A stretch of 64,000 nt of DNA from Montifringilla adamsi (GCA_017590115.1 JAGGNK010008226.1:8029501-8093500), one strand, 5' to 3'; positions 1 through 14,270 are shown, counted from the first letter of the stretch. A program made the numbers and translations. Notes: generated by a model not told the origin, from the letters alone.

Positions 1-2228
1 CGTGCGGGCCGGACCCCGCAGCCGCTCCTGGGCTCTGACCCCGCCGCTCCCCTCCGGCAGCACGGCCATCCGCAGCCCTGCTTCGGGCGCTTTTCCCCCT
101 CCAAAAGCGCTGCTGCTCTCGGAGCGCTGCCCCGGCCGAGCGGCGGCAGCGCCGGGCGGCGAGCGGCGCTCCCGGCCCCGGCCATCCCTCGCTGCCCCGA
201 GGGCTCGGGCCCCGCACCGCGCCGGGGCCCCGCGGCCCGAGCCTCGGCGAGCACTTCCAGGAGCATTTCCCGATCAACCCAGAAGTGCCTGAACGCCCTG
301 AGGAATCCCAGGAGCGCGCACAGCAATATGGTTATTACCGGATGATATTTGGGAAGAAAGTGCTAATGGGCAATCTGGTGTTTATTTTGAAACTGCTAAC
401 AATGATTTTTCTCTGGTAAAAGGCAGTGTCTGGGCTCACGGCTGAGTGGGCTTTGAGCATGGGCTCTAACAGATGGTGCGGAGCTCGAGGTGCGGGATCG
501 GCCCTCCGCTCCCGGCGCCCGCCGGGCTGGGGGAGCGCCGGGCTCCGAGCAGCGTCTCCTCCTGCTTCCCTGCCTCTCCTCCTGCCTCCCTGCTTCCTTC
601 CCTGCCTGCGGAGCGCAGCCCCCGGCCCGGGGCGCGGAGCCGGCCCCCGGCTGTTAATGAGGGCCGGGGTCCGAGCCGAGCCCCCGGCCGCGCCCCCCGG
701 GGCTCGCTGCGCTCCGGCAGCCCCGCGCAGCCCCGCGCAGCCGGGCGGAGGGGCCGGGGGGTGCCCACCTCCAGGTATTGTTTTGCAAACAGAGGGGGTC
801 ATAGATGACAGCGCAGACATAACAAGGCGGCTGTGGCCGCGAGTGTTTGTTGTCGCAGCGTGCCATATAACTTCTGGTGATTGTTACTTTTCCTCTGATG
901 AAACCACGTATTTATAAGTGATTTATTTTTTATTTTGTAGCACAAACAGAAATCCATAAACTGTCGGTTCAGCGCCATTGACTCTTTGATCAGTTACTGG
1001 GCTATTTTTTTCCTCTCCCGTCAGCGAGGAGAGATTAAAAGCCTTTATTTTCAGCCCTTTTTCTGCTGCTAAGGTACGAGCAGAAATGGACAATAAAAGT
1101 GCACTTCAAATGCATCCTCTCCGCTCCTTTATTCGGCGCTAACGAAACTTATAGCTGCCTATGTCAGCCTCTTAATTACACCACTACAGCGATTTCCGAA
1201 AACATTTAGCTGCTGTATACAAAGGAAATAAACCCACATTGTCAACTCGAGAGCGCTCCGGACTTTAAAAGGCTGCTCTGTAACCCAGCGAAATAATTAT
1301 TGAAGGGCACGACGCCTCCGTCTTTGTCAGAGTAATTGTACTTGGCCTGTCAGCTCTGCTTTTCTCCGGGAGGAAATCCCACTCTTTTACTGCTGCAGGC
1401 TTTTACACCCAGGCCGGCTTTAGGCAGCACAAGCAGAAAGTTTCTGCGGGGTGGTAGCGCGGCCGTGCGCGCAGCTTGCGCGGGGCCCACCCTGACCCGC
1501 GGGACTCTCCTGCCCGTGCTTCGAGGGCTGCAAAGTTCCCAAAAATAATGGATGTGGGCAGGCTGGACTCGGCCGGCAGGGCAGAACAGGCAGCGGCGTT
1601 ACAGCCCGGCAGACTGGGGGAATGGTTTTAATTTCCATCGCTGGGATCTGATTTCCAGAACACTGGAAATTATTCCCCATTCTCACCTTCCTCCCTATTC
1701 CCACAAAAGATTTTTAATAAATAGTAATTAAAAAAAAAAAAAAAGTCTTGAAATGTCTCTCCAGAAAAAAAAAAAAAAATAAAAATTATGAAAAAAGATA
1801 TAAAGTTGATTAAATCCCAAGCTCTGTGTCTATAATTGCTGTGGTGCAACGCTGATAACACGTAGTTATCATCGGAAAAGTTGACCAAGACAGGTTAAAT
1901 AATTTAATAAGGAACTGCTTGTAATTATGTTATTTACAAGGTATGACAGAGGTTTGAGGAAGAAACAGAAGCTGATCTCAGGGAAATGGACGGGTTTGGG
2001 TGACCCCTGGAGCATGGAGTTTGAATTATGGAGATGGGGGGCTGAGAGGTGAATATGGACTAGAGGAGAACAAGATGACTTTTCACCTCAGCACATTTAA
2101 CTTTTAAATCCAAATAAACGTCTCGCGTTACTGGATGGTCGCGTTATAAAAGAAAAAGGACTAATCCCGGCCAGTTTCGGAGTGTGGAGAAGGGGCTGCC
2201 CTTTCCTCAGCGAGGAAAAATATTGCCC

Positions 2229-2260
<32 letters not shown>

Positions 2261-2623
2261 ACAGAGGGGGGAAAGTGCATTTTAAAATAAATCTGGGTAA
2301 CTCGGTGGGATTTTTTTTTTCCCCTTTCCTTTCTCCCTCGCTAAATTAATTATATCAAACATCTGTTCCCATGACGTTGTCCTCCATGCCACACACACCA
2401 CAGAATGATCTCAACGCTGCCTCGAAAAGCAGCAGCACACCGTTTTCTCTTTCCCAAATATCCTCCGGTAATCGGGGTCTCGCTCAGCAGCTCCCCGATT
2501 TACTCGCTCAGGTAAATGAAAAGTGGGCGCACTCCGCCGGTTTGCTCGCCCCCCACCCTCCCAAGCAAGGGCACAACACAAACTTGGGAACTCGCGTGGC
2601 AAGGAAAGCGTAAACTTTCTCAC
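1..2623 (-). other. EBF3: EBF3 intron 4 (partial), CpG-rich with enhancer-like block
   Basis: This is intron sequence downstream of the exon 4 donor and it runs off the left edge. Bases 1-330 and 460-780 are CpG-rich. Bases about 780-1340 are AT-rich, free of recognisable repeats, and full of homeodomain-type TAAT/ATTA and TTTAT words, as in conserved developmental enhancers; conservation is inferred, not tested. A-runs occur near 1731-1744, 1766-1779 and 2229-2257. I looked for exon 5, which should encode the zinc-knuckle approach (AIVYEGQDKNPEM in the family), on the minus strand and did not find it. Confidence 0.75.
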
Positions 2624-2679
2624 CTGTTTGGTCATGGAGTCTATTAGCCGAACGTACAGGTCCTGCTCTGTCCTAACTC
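2624..2679 (-). CDS. EBF3: EBF3 coding exon 4
   Basis: A 56-bp exon of the COE/EBF transcription factor. On the minus strand it follows a CCTCCGCAG acceptor and ends at CAG before a GTGAGA donor. With the single G carried over from exon 3 it encodes GVRTEQDLYVRLIDSMTKQ, part of the N-terminal DNA-binding domain. The Leu in EQDLYVRL fits EBF3; EBF1 has Phe there as I recall. The exon ends in phase 0 at about residue 137, and the zinc-knuckle, IPT and helix-loop-helix parts must lie left of the window. Confidence 0.95.
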
Positions 2680-5289
<2,610 letters not shown>

Positions 5290-5299
5290 AAAAAAAAAT

Positions 5300-5755
5300 C
5301 CTGATTACCGCGGAGGTGTTGCCGGGCACACGGGAGAACGGGGCGCGGGCCCGTGGCGGCTCGCGGAATGGACGGAGGCGCGCAGAGCCCGGCCCTCCCT
5401 CCCCGAGGAGCGCGCCCCTTCCCCGGGAGCCGGGCCCCCGCCGCCGCGGGAGACGTGGCGTCACTGATGACGTCGCTAAGAGGGCGTGGCCACGCCCATA
5501 TATGGAGCGCGGGGTCCGGCGGCTCGCCCGCCCGGCCCCGGCCCCGCACCCCCCCCACCCCGCGGCGACGGCGACAGTGACAGCGACAGAGACACGGCCC
5601 GGGCTCGGCCCCGGGGAGGGGGCGCGGCCCCGAGCGGGGCTGACCCGCGTGGAGGGGTCGCGGAGGGGCTCGGGCCGGACAAAGGGTGGGATGCCGGGTG
5701 CGCCCCCGCGCTATAAATGCGCGGCGGACGCGGCCAGGGATACCTGTGCTTGACA
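5300..5755. promoter_or_regulatory. CpG-island promoter between EBF3 and upstream domain
   Basis: A dense CpG island with clustered sites: a CRE-like TGACGTCG at 5468-5475 with a second GCGTCA half-site just before it, a perfect 16-bp palindrome GGGCGTGGCCACGCCC at 5482-5497 (a KLF/SP-type GC box on both strands), and a perfect CArG box CCATATATGG at 5496-5505 that overlaps the palindrome's last two bases. It lies 0.7 kb upstream of the EBF3 start codon and is the likely promoter. The CArG core is symmetrical and could also act as a TATA-like element for either direction. Confidence 0.6.
5712..5718 (+). promoter_or_regulatory. TATA box facing away from EBF3
   Basis: TATAAAT within CGCTATAAATGCGCGG, in plus-strand orientation at the edge of the CpG island. 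A start would fall near 5740-5750. It suggests a divergent plus-strand transcript, but I see no open reading frame or splice pattern downstream that I recognise. Confidence 0.35.
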
Positions 5756-5809
5756 CTCGCTGTGCACACGCAAAGCCAGCCCCGGCTCTCGGTCCGCCTT
5801 GGCCATCTG

Positions 5810-6110
5810 TGCTTGTGTATCTCCATAGAAATATATATATTTACATCTCTTGTTATGTATTTGTGTGCCTTTTTATATTGAATATATTTGTGTGTTGATG
5901 TATATTGATTTTTTTTAATGTATTGATTTTTAAATATATTGATATTCTTATATATGCTGGTATTTTATACATATTGATATATTTTTTATATATTTACATG
6001 TCATATCTATATATCTTCTCCTCAAGTGATGAGCCTTTTCTGCCCAGTGTGGGCTACGACTTCCTTGTACTATTTTTTTTTATAATCTCTTTTTAATTTT
6101 TGTGGTGTTT
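5810..6110. repeat. AT-rich degenerate repeat
   Basis: About 300 bases of AT-rich sequence in which TATTGAT and ATATAT words recur at irregular spacing. It looks like a decayed AT minisatellite placed right against a CpG island. It carries no coding signal. Confidence 0.55.
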
Positions 6111-7282
6111 ATTTTTGTGAATTTCCCACGTCCCCGCGTTAATATTTCCCAAACTCGGGGAAAATCGGCGTTCATATCTGAATGAACCGGTGAAAATCGA
6201 AAGTCCGATTTGCGTTATCAGGGTCCCCTTTCTCCAATGGGTGAGGGAAAAGAGGGGAAAAAAAAAAAAAAAAAAAAGGATGTGTTAGAAAGCAATCTAT
6301 TTTGCTGGTGTTGGGGGTTAATGACTATTGCCAAAGATAAGTGAATTATCAAAGCTGTTGCTCTACCCGATCTCAAAATCCATTACATTGCTGGCCGTCT
6401 AATTAAATACGTAAGTATAATAAAATCATATTTTATGACTATTTGAGGGTAATGAGATTAGTCTTTAGAAGCGATCGCCACATATTAAAGATGCCACTGT
6501 CTATAGAATGTTAATAACCTTAAATCAAAGTGTATGGAAACTATTCATGAGAAATTAAAAGAAAATTCCTGTATTCATAATCAGCCCGGAGCTTTTGAGG
6601 TACAGTAGAGCAGATTACAAACCCAAACACTTTTATCGCGCAGAGAGAGATACCAAAGTTCCCAAACAATGCCATGCTCGCGGTGGCATTTGGTGGCACC
6701 GACACGTTTGGGGACCTGGAGCGGGCGCCGGAGGCTGCGGGTCCCCCCAGCCCGCAAAACCCTCCCTGCTAAAAATAAGGTAAAAACTGCCCAACGCCGC
6801 TATTATTGCAAGATATTTCCTCAAATGAACAACGCCGAACTTGGTGCTTCCCCTCCGCTAACGAAAGCTTAAAATCATTTACAGTATCTTTAATTCAGAT
6901 TACACGCGCCAAGGCGATTTAAATCTGATTACCAAATTAGAAGGTTTTAAAACAAATCCTTTTAAATCTGATACTGTTGACTAAGGAGGGGAGGAAAAAA
7001 AAAAAGTTCCATAAGCCCATCACATAAGGTAACGATCCTGCCCCAGAAAGAAAGGGAGTTTTAAACCTTTTTGACAACAAATGCAGCTGCCCCGCTATTT
7101 TGGACGATATTAAGCGAAAATGAATGCAAATCTGTGTTCAGAAGCCATCTGGCCAGGAATGGGGGAATCAGCTGCTCCTCACAACAGGCTCTGAGCCTGA
7201 ATCTATTTCAGCTCATTTTCTAGATCATCTGGTCCTGCACCCAAAGCGTGGAAAATACGGTCTTTATCATTCACCAACTTTA

Positions 7283-7284
<2 letters not shown>
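6111..7284. other. Enhancer-like AT-rich block upstream of EBF3
   Basis: Repeat-poor and AT-rich, with dense TAAT, ATTA and TTAAT words (strongest at about 6290-6660 and 6830-7110). An A-run at 6259-6277 interrupts it. The texture resembles deeply conserved non-coding elements around developmental transcription factors. Conservation is inferred only. Bases 6660-6770 are GC-richer. Confidence 0.35.

Positions 7285-7335
<51 letters not shown>
7285..7335. repeat. Poly(T) homopolymer, 51 bases
   Basis: An uninterrupted T-run immediately before a CpG island. No element body is visible next to it. The length is doubtful in any assembly. Confidence 0.9.
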
Positions 7336-7336
<1 letters not shown>

Positions 7337-7770
7337 TCACCCTGGCTGTCACTGGAGCTGCCGGGAGCCCGCCCGGGCTGCTGCTGCTGCCCGCACCGCC
7401 CCGCACCGCTCCCAGGCCGGCATCCCGCGGGGCGTCCTCCTCCTCCTCCTCCTCCTCCTCCTCCGGCGCCAAGTCTCCCTTTTGTGTGAATTTACGGGGT
7501 GAGGCTTCAGTGATCCCCCCGCAAATTTGCATTTAAATAGCGACATCAAGCGATGCGCGTGCCACACACCAGCGGGCTCCCAGATGTCACGGCGGAGCCG
7601 CTCAGATGGCCGCAGCCCAGCTGTCCCCCGGCCCGGCCCCGCTCCGCGCCCCCCGGCCGGGCAGCCCCCGCCGCGCCCCGCAGCGCGTCCTCCTGCCCCG
7701 CACAGCGGCCGGACCCGGGCTAAAAACTGATCCCGTGCTTCCCGCCGCCCTGAGAGTATTCCCCGAAACT
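7336..7770. other. CpG island with CCT trinucleotide repeat
   Basis: GC- and CpG-rich sequence with a TCC/CCT trinucleotide run at about 7436-7462. Short open frames here are GC artefacts with no recognisable domain. Confidence 0.6.
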
Positions 7771-8160
7771 TTATTATTTTATTTTTTTCCCCCTCGGGAC
7801 AATCCCCTCGGGACTATTATCTCAATCATTTCACTTTTTTTTTTTTTTTTTTTTCTCCCCCCGTATTATTATTTCTTATTTATTTCTCATTTCACGGTTT
7901 AAATCACCCAAGTTGGAGAGCGTGATTTTGGTAATTTCGCTATTTCCTCGGCCGCGGGCCGGCCCCGAGCTGCCCAGCTCCGCGCTTCCCACCGCACAAA
8001 GTTTCCCAGCGGGAAGTTGCGGTGGGAGCGGGGAGCGGCGGCCCCGGCCCCGCTCTCGGGGGGCTCGGCCGGGTCCCCGCAGCTCGCCAAGGTCCGTATT
8101 TCAATTTTATTGTTGGAAGGCGCCTTCATTACCAACGAGGTGAATTACACCGGGCGTAAT
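7771..8160. other. Mixed block: T-run, short CpG island, AT-rich spacer
   Basis: A T-run at about 7834-7854, a GC-rich segment at 7945-8095, and an AT-rich stretch ending in CACCGGGCGTAATTTATGCCCGGTG at 8148-8172, which holds a perfect CACCGGGC/GCCCGGTG inverted repeat. No gene is seen. Confidence 0.45.
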
Positions 8161-8752
8161 TTATGCCCGGTGTAACCGATGCAAATCTCTACAAACTCCC
8201 GTGCTGCACGAGGGAGAATTTGGTGTTTTCGGGCAAAATGGTATTTTCTGTGTTTTCTGGCACGGCGGTCCCGCGGCCGCCGCTTCAGGCCGTTCATTCC
8301 CGGGCAGGCGCTGCCTACCGCGGGGGCGCAGCGCCGCGGGGCCCAGCCCGGCCCTTGCGCGGGGGGTCGCGCATCCTTGGCCCGGGGCAGAGGCCGAACG
8401 CGGCCCAGTGGCGGAGCGGGGCCGAGGCCGGGCGGTGCCGGCGCTGCCTTGGGGCTCCCCGGCCCCGCCGCCAGCCCAGGCCCCCGGCACGGGCAGGGGG
8501 TACGGGAAGGGCCGGGACCCCCGCGCCGTTCGCCCGCTCGCCTTTCGGGACGGATTCACCAGCGCCGGGCTCGTTTCAGAGCTTGCATTCGCATTCCTGA
8601 GCATCCCGGGCCCGCTGCAATGCGCACGGTGCGCTCCGGCCGCCCCGCGGGGCGCAGCCGGGCGCGGGGATGGCCGGGGGCCGAGCTGCTCCGCGCCCCG
8701 CGCAGGCACCGCAGGGCGGGCAGCGGCTCCGCTGGCTCGGGGAGGTTGTCCG

Positions 8753-8792
<40 letters not shown>

Positions 8793-9110
8793 TCTGCCTC
8801 TGGCCCTGCCTGGTGGCCCTGGGTCCCCTCGGCCGGCCGGTCGCGCACCTCTCGCGCCCCTGCGCGGCTCTCGGCCAGGCTGCGCGGCCGCCTGGTGGGT
8901 CCGGCTCGGGGTCACGCAATTCCCTGTGGGTGCAGGGCTGTTTTACCCGAACTGGCTCTCGGCCCTGCGCTCCCCCCGGCGCGCTGCAGCGGCCCTGCGC
9001 CCCGATATTGTTACATCAAAATTAGTTATTAAAAAAAAAAAAAAAAAAAAAAAGGAAAAAAAGAAAAGGAAAAAAAAGGTTTAAACTTGCACCGTGCCCT
9101 AGCGCCAGCC
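8161..9110. other. CpG island upstream of EBF3
   Basis: A long CpG-rich stretch (about 8260-9005) followed by an A-run at 9031-9053. Overlapping long open frames in several phases and both strands show no conserved domain and are explained by base composition. Confidence 0.6.
8745..8806. repeat. (CCTGTC)n hexamer array
   Basis: A GTCCCT/CCTGTC hexamer repeated about eight times with a degenerate right end, inside the CpG island. It makes repetitive open frames in more than one phase, so those frames are not evidence of a gene. Confidence 0.85.
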
Positions 9111-9340
9111 CTGTTAGCCGTGCGCCCAACGGGAGCTTTTCCTCGGTAAAAACTCCCCGCGGGCGCTGCCCGGCTCCCGGCGGCCCGAGGGCGCGGCGCG
9201 GGCGCTGCCCTCTCGGTCCCCGCGGGATGCGGGGCCGCGGCCCGGGGNCGCGGGCGGAGCAGCAGCAGCCCCCGCGGAGGAGCGCGGGTGCGCAGCCGGG
9301 GCCGCGGGGAGCTGGCGGCCGGACAGGTCCCATCGTGCGG
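9111..9340. other. CpG island with one undetermined base
   Basis: A short CpG-rich block. A single N sits at 9248. No exon signal is recognised. Confidence 0.5.
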
Positions 9341-9710
9341 CGGCAACAATATCAACTGACTCCAACTGAACAAACAAGGATCGATCAGATAATTTCAGAT
9401 ATTATAATTGGCTTTAATTAAACACACTTCGTTCTAATTAACTCTGAAATTTTAGCATGCTTTGGGACGCTGGTGTCTGATTTGATATTGTCAGTCCAGA
9501 TGTCCTAATAAAATTCAATCCTCCACTCAAGACTTCAATATTCACTAAGAACAAAATGCAAATTAAATGTAAAACCTAAAGTATCGCCAAAGGTATAATC
9601 AAGAAAGGTGTCTCAAAACTTCTCACTTTTTATTACGCAGTAGTTAGAAAATGCAGATTACATCCTAACAAGACCTCGACTGAATAATAGAAACCTTAAC
9701 TCTTTCGTGG
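9341..9710. other. Enhancer-like AT-rich block
   Basis: Repeat-free AT-rich sequence with many TAAT/ATTA cores (GGCTTTAATTAAACAC, TTCTAATTAACTC) and ATGCAAATTAA at 9557-9567, which holds an octamer-like ATGCAAAT. One of the strongest conserved-element candidates in the window by texture. Conservation was not tested. Confidence 0.4.
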
Positions 9711-10310
9711 TCAGGGCTCGCTCTGCCCTGCAGGGATCCGGGAACATCCTCCTCCAGCGCACGGGAAATACCCGCGGTGCGGGGCTCCCGCACGGAGCGG
9801 CCGCGGGGAACCGGCGGAGCCCCGCGCTACGGGCTGCTCGCCCGCCGCACTGGCGGAGCAAAACTTGCCGCTATCACAAGCACTTTTGTCCCCGAGGCGA
9901 GCGCGGCGGAGCCCCGGGCCGGCCGGGTGAGCGCAGCCCGCTCCCGCACGGCGGAGCTGCGGGAGAGCCCCGGGCGCGGCGGCGGCACCGGGCTCCGGCA
10001 GTGCAGAGCTGGCCCGGCGGGCGGGACAGGGACCCCCGAGGGGGACACGCACCGGGGCACGGTCCCCGTCCCCTCGCCCCGAGCTGCCTGGCAATTTCCC
10101 CGCGAGCCGCAGCGCTCGTGTAAATAATTAAAGCCTCCGGAGCGGGGCGGCGGCGCGGGGAGCTGCGAGAGCCCGCCCGATGCCTCCCCCGGCCAGTGGC
10201 CCCGGTGAGGGTCCCGGGGTGCCGCACCGGGGGACCCCCGAGCCGGGCTCGGCGCCAGCCCACCGCCTCGCCGCGCTCGCAGAGCTCCAAAAGCCGGGCT
10301 ATTCCCACAT
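9711..10310. other. CpG island
   Basis: CpG-rich, no recognisable exon. Interrupted at 10118-10138 by TAAATAATTAAAGCC, an AT-rich core. Confidence 0.55.
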
Positions 10311-10560
10311 TAAACATTTGTATGTTTTCCATGCTAATGGAGTCACTTAAAGCTGTTGCTAATTTAACTTTTTAAAAAGGCCACGGCGTGGTGATTTGCA
10401 TTTTCTTTAGGATATTGAAATGAAGGGAAAACTGCTGGGCGGTGAGGCTGCCCCGAGCGTAGCTGGGGGCCATGCCGGAATGAAAACAGGGAAAGAAAAG
10501 AAGAAAGAAGGAAACCGCCGCTTCTTCCCGACTGTTAATAAGCAATTTGTCCCGCCGCGA
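10311..10560. other. Enhancer-like block between CpG islands
   Basis: AT-rich and repeat-free at 10311-10430 and 10490-10570, with TGTAAAC/TTAAC-type cores. Regulatory use is inferred from texture and position only. Confidence 0.3.
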
Positions 10561-10950
10561 TTTACATTGCAAAGACAAACGTGTCGGGGCGCCCGGCCCG
10601 GCCGGGGCCCCCCGGGCCGCTCCCCCGCTCCGCGCTCCCCGACATCGCCCCCGCAAGCCGCGCTCCCGCATCCCGCCGGCGCGCAAGTCCCGCGGCCGCG
10701 GGCGGCCGGCGGGGGGCCGGGGCGCTCCCCGCGCCCCTCGGGCGTGAATTTCCAATGGATTTCCGAACGCCCCGGTCTGGGTAAACAACAAGTGCTGGGA
10801 TGGCCGTTTCCCTCGGCAGATCCCCTCTCGCCGCCGCCAAGGCTCTGTAGCGTGGGGACCGTGTGCCATCTACAGGACACTGCGCGGGCGGCCGCGCTCC
10901 GCGCCCCGCCGCCTCCCGCTCCCCCCGCACATCCGCGGGCAACCATTGAT
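10561..10950. other. CpG island
   Basis: Dense CpG sequence with no recognisable gene. Overlapping open frames occur on both strands, as expected from composition. Confidence 0.55.
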
Positions 10951-11350
10951 TATTTATTATTTCAACTTTTTAATTTTAATTTTTTTTTAACCTCGCGTTA
11001 AAAGTTTGAGGTGATAAAGATTGCGGCACTGCCCGGGATTTTTAAACTTAATTAATTTTTTAAATTTTCTTAGATTAAAAGATGTGAAATGTAAAGATAA
11101 TGCGATTTGATTTGTTAGTCTAACTCCGCGATTTGAGAGTTGATGTCCCCAAAGACCGGGCTAGCTTTTTCCCTTTATTTATTTTTATTAAAACATCAAT
11201 CTACTCTGGAGCTGGGTGAACTCAGTTTCACCTAGAGAACATAAAATTCTCCATACCAAGGAAATAAGCACCTTTCATAAATCAACAGTATTCCTGACAG
11301 ATCGATCAATTTTTGGTTGTTAATCCGAAAGGAGGAGTTTTAATTGCTTT
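10951..11350. other. Enhancer-like AT-rich block
   Basis: Repeat-free AT-rich sequence with TTAATTAATT, GATAA and several TTTATT words between two CpG islands. Candidate conserved non-coding element; not tested. Confidence 0.35.
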
Positions 11351-11960
11351 CTGCCTTTTAGCCCGGCCACCTCGGCGCGGCGGCTCCGGCAGCGCTCGGC
11401 TCTCCCCTCCTGCGCTCGGGAGGGGGGAAAAAAAGCCCCGGAGACCCTTCCGCGGCGCCGCCACCCCGCGCAGGGCCGCGCAGCATTCCCGCAGCGCTAC
11501 CTGCGCGCCAGCTGCCGGGACGCGCAAAGCCGCCGGCGCGGCCGAGCCCCCGCGCGGCGGGACAGACGCGGCCGCGCCCCGCGCCCCGCGCTCCGTCCCG
11601 GGACGCCGCGGATTCCCCTCCCGCATCCCGCGGGTGCTGCCCCGCGCCCTGGCCCGCCGAGCCACCCACGGCCGAGCAGCGCAGCGTTCCAGAAACGCAA
11701 CAGTTTGTCCCGCGGGGATGCGACCCCCGGGAATGTCCCGCGTGGGAACTCACCGCTCCTGGCTCCGCGGGACACGAGCTGCCGCCCGGGCGCCGCTCAC
11801 ATCTTGGCAACTCTTTTAATTCCCCCGGCCGGCCGCGGCCGATGCCCAGCGCCCACCTCCTCGGCCATCCTGGGGCGGTTCCGACGGCGCTGGGCTCCCA
11901 GAACTTCCCGGCTGCTTTGCGCTTTGATTTGAAGCGCGGGCGGCCGTGCCGGCGATGCTC
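11351..11960. other. CpG island (last of upstream domain)
   Basis: CpG-rich block ending the 6.5-kb CpG-island/AT-block domain upstream of EBF3. Beyond it base composition falls to the genomic background. No exon is recognised. Confidence 0.55.
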
Positions 11961-13820
11961 AAAGAACGCGACTGGCTGCGAGAGGTTTTATTTTGTTTAT
12001 TTCTGCTCTTCCTTCCCCTCCCTCTCCCAGTTTAGCCCAGGAACTCCCGCAGCACTGGTTAATCCTCGAGGAGGGATAACTGCTGAGATCTTCAGCGAGC
12101 TCTCCGCTACCACGGATACTTCCTAGAGCTCCAGCAGCTCTGTGAGGGATGTGCAGCTACAAGATGTGAAGGTATTTAGAGAAAAAAAAAAAAAAAAAAA
12201 AAAAGTAGCGGTTTCCAAGTCAAGCAGATTCCTGCAGGGAAGTGAAGCCCGGGTTTAGGACTGGAGCTACATTTGTAAAAAATAAACCTATAAGGGTTGG
12301 CCTCGGTTATAAATTCAGGGAACATTCACCCCCAGGTTTGTTCTGACGGCAGCTCCTCTCCGGTTTGGGTTTAATTTGTACAAGGAAGGGTTTTGGCAGT
12401 CGGGAGAGGAGGGAGGCTGCGGGCAGCGGGGCAGGAGCCTGGCTGTGGTGTTTGGAGGATGTCAGAGCCGTATCTGGGTGGGGGGCAGTGACCAGGGGCA
12501 AGGCTGCCCCACGCACAGGTGACCATCCCGGAGCTGCCTCTGGTCAGGGCAGCCTCATGGGGTCATTTCTGCTGTGCTCACCCACGGACAAGTTCAGCTG
12601 CTGCTTAAGGCTCTGGGGAACAGCTGCCCAGATGTGCTGCAGGTGGGGAAAGTTTGGGCTAGCCTTAGAAAAGACAGCACAACTCTGCTCCTCCTCCCCA
12701 GTGTCCCGGGGCATCCCTGCCGCAGGGATGGATCAGCTGGAGCTGCTTCAGCTCAGGGCTTGGGGAAGGGGTTCCATGCCTGGCCTGGGGCTGGGAGGGC
12801 AACCCTGAGGTCTGGGGACCCAGCAGGAATCATCCAAAGGAGTCTCAGAAGGTCCCATGGGTAACTGAGGGATTTGGACTTTAATTGTTTTGCGATATCC
12901 TGAGTGCATGTGTTGGGCCATTCCGTTTGTATAAATGCCTGGAAAACTGTGGGAAACGCACACATTTTAAAAAGTGCTCCTGACTGGAAGGGATAAAACG
13001 TCTCTGTGGGCTCTGTGGAGTCAGCAGGGATGAAGCCAGGAGGCAGAGCCGGGGAGAGCCGGGTGCTCCAGGCCCGAGTGCTGCGGATTCCGCCCAGCCC
13101 GACACCTCCCGCAAGCCAAGGAGCGTTCTGCTGGAGAACAGCGGGAACTTCCTTCATTTACAGCTACTCCTTTTCGCATGCGGGCTGAGGTGGTGTCTTT
13201 TTGAGACAAATCCGTGTCCACAAAATATTTATCAAGCAGATTCCTCCAGAACCACGTGATGTTCCCGAGGCTGCAAGGGATGATCTCCCCAAAACCTTCA
13301 CCCTTCAGTTTTTGTTACACCCCTCAGAAGCGCTGTAAACCTCGGAAATTAATTATGCCCCTCTCCTTCTGTCACCAATCCACTTTTTAAACATTTCAAA
13401 ACACCCTGTGTTTTTCACGTGCTTGTGCTCCTCGGGAAAGGTCGGTGGGTTCTGCTGCAGCCCTTCAAAGCACCCGCGCTGGGTTTAAACGCTTCAGTGG
13501 GAGTGTCAGGGATGTGAGGGGACATCGACTGGAGCGTTGCCCCTTCCTCAAGGATCTGTGTCTGTGCAGGGGCCGCAATCCCCTGTCTCGGAACCCTCCT
13601 GGCAGCGGGGCGGGAGGTCACTGTCTGTGTGACCACGAGTTCAAGAGAGATGCGACAGCAGCTCCGGCAGGGACCACGCAGCCCCAGGGCCAGGCCGGGC
13701 GGGCTGCCGGGCGTGCGGAGCTTCCCCCGCGCTGCCTGGGATGCCGGCAGGCACCAGCGGCGCCAGGGGATGCTCGCCTGCAGGCCCGAGTGCGGTGCGA
13801 GTGCCGCGACCTGTGATGGA
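11961..13820. other. Intergenic, no gene seen
   Basis: Ordinary intergenic DNA with an A-run at 12181-12204. Open frames here lack splice partners and domains. Confidence 0.5.
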
Positions 13821-14270
13821 GACAGGTGCAGCGAGGGAGAGGACGTCAGCATTCGGGAAAAATAAACAGCAGCCAGAAGAATATCGAATTTAAATGTTGC
13901 TGGCGGAGAACTCCAACGGCAGACTCGGCTGGAAATTATCTGAGACACCACGGCACAAAAATGCCTCCTTTTCACGAGGCAAATGATCTAATCAAGATGT
14001 ATGTGCATGACAATGCGCTCGCAGGGAGTGAAAGTCGGAGTTATCTGCTTCAATTACGGCAGTTCCCGTGTCCCTGTCCTGGCAAAAGATGAGAATAATA
14101 AATACAAACCAGTTTATTCTGAACTTGTAACTGACTTGAGTAACTCAGCTCCCATTGAGCCGCATGTGAAGTATGAAAAAAACAGAAGTTACCAGGTAAA
14201 GTATTGTGAATATTCCTGAGGAATGAAATAGGAAATGAAATATTAAATATTATATGAAATGCTGGCTTGC
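13821..14270. other. Enhancer-like block
   Basis: Repeat-poor sequence with balanced composition, unlike its CR1- and GC-rich surroundings. Candidate conserved non-coding element. The short open frame across it has no recognised relatives. Confidence 0.3.

Noticed and set aside
1..2600. EBF3 exon 5
   Set aside because: I searched the minus strand for the family sequence after SMTKQ and its splice acceptor and found nothing. It should lie left of the window.
7285..7335. Poly(T) as the tail of a reverse-oriented retrocopy or SINE
   Set aside because: No element body or gene-like sequence adjoins it; CR1 elements do not end in poly(A).
8161..9084. Several 250-300 codon open frames on both strands
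   Set aside because: All overlap one CpG island with a CCTGTC repeat. Open frames in many phases at once are a GC-composition effect.
13826..14219. Possible small exon or gene in the 13.8-14.2 kb block
   Set aside because: No recognised protein similarity and no consistent splice pair. The texture fits a conserved non-coding element better.
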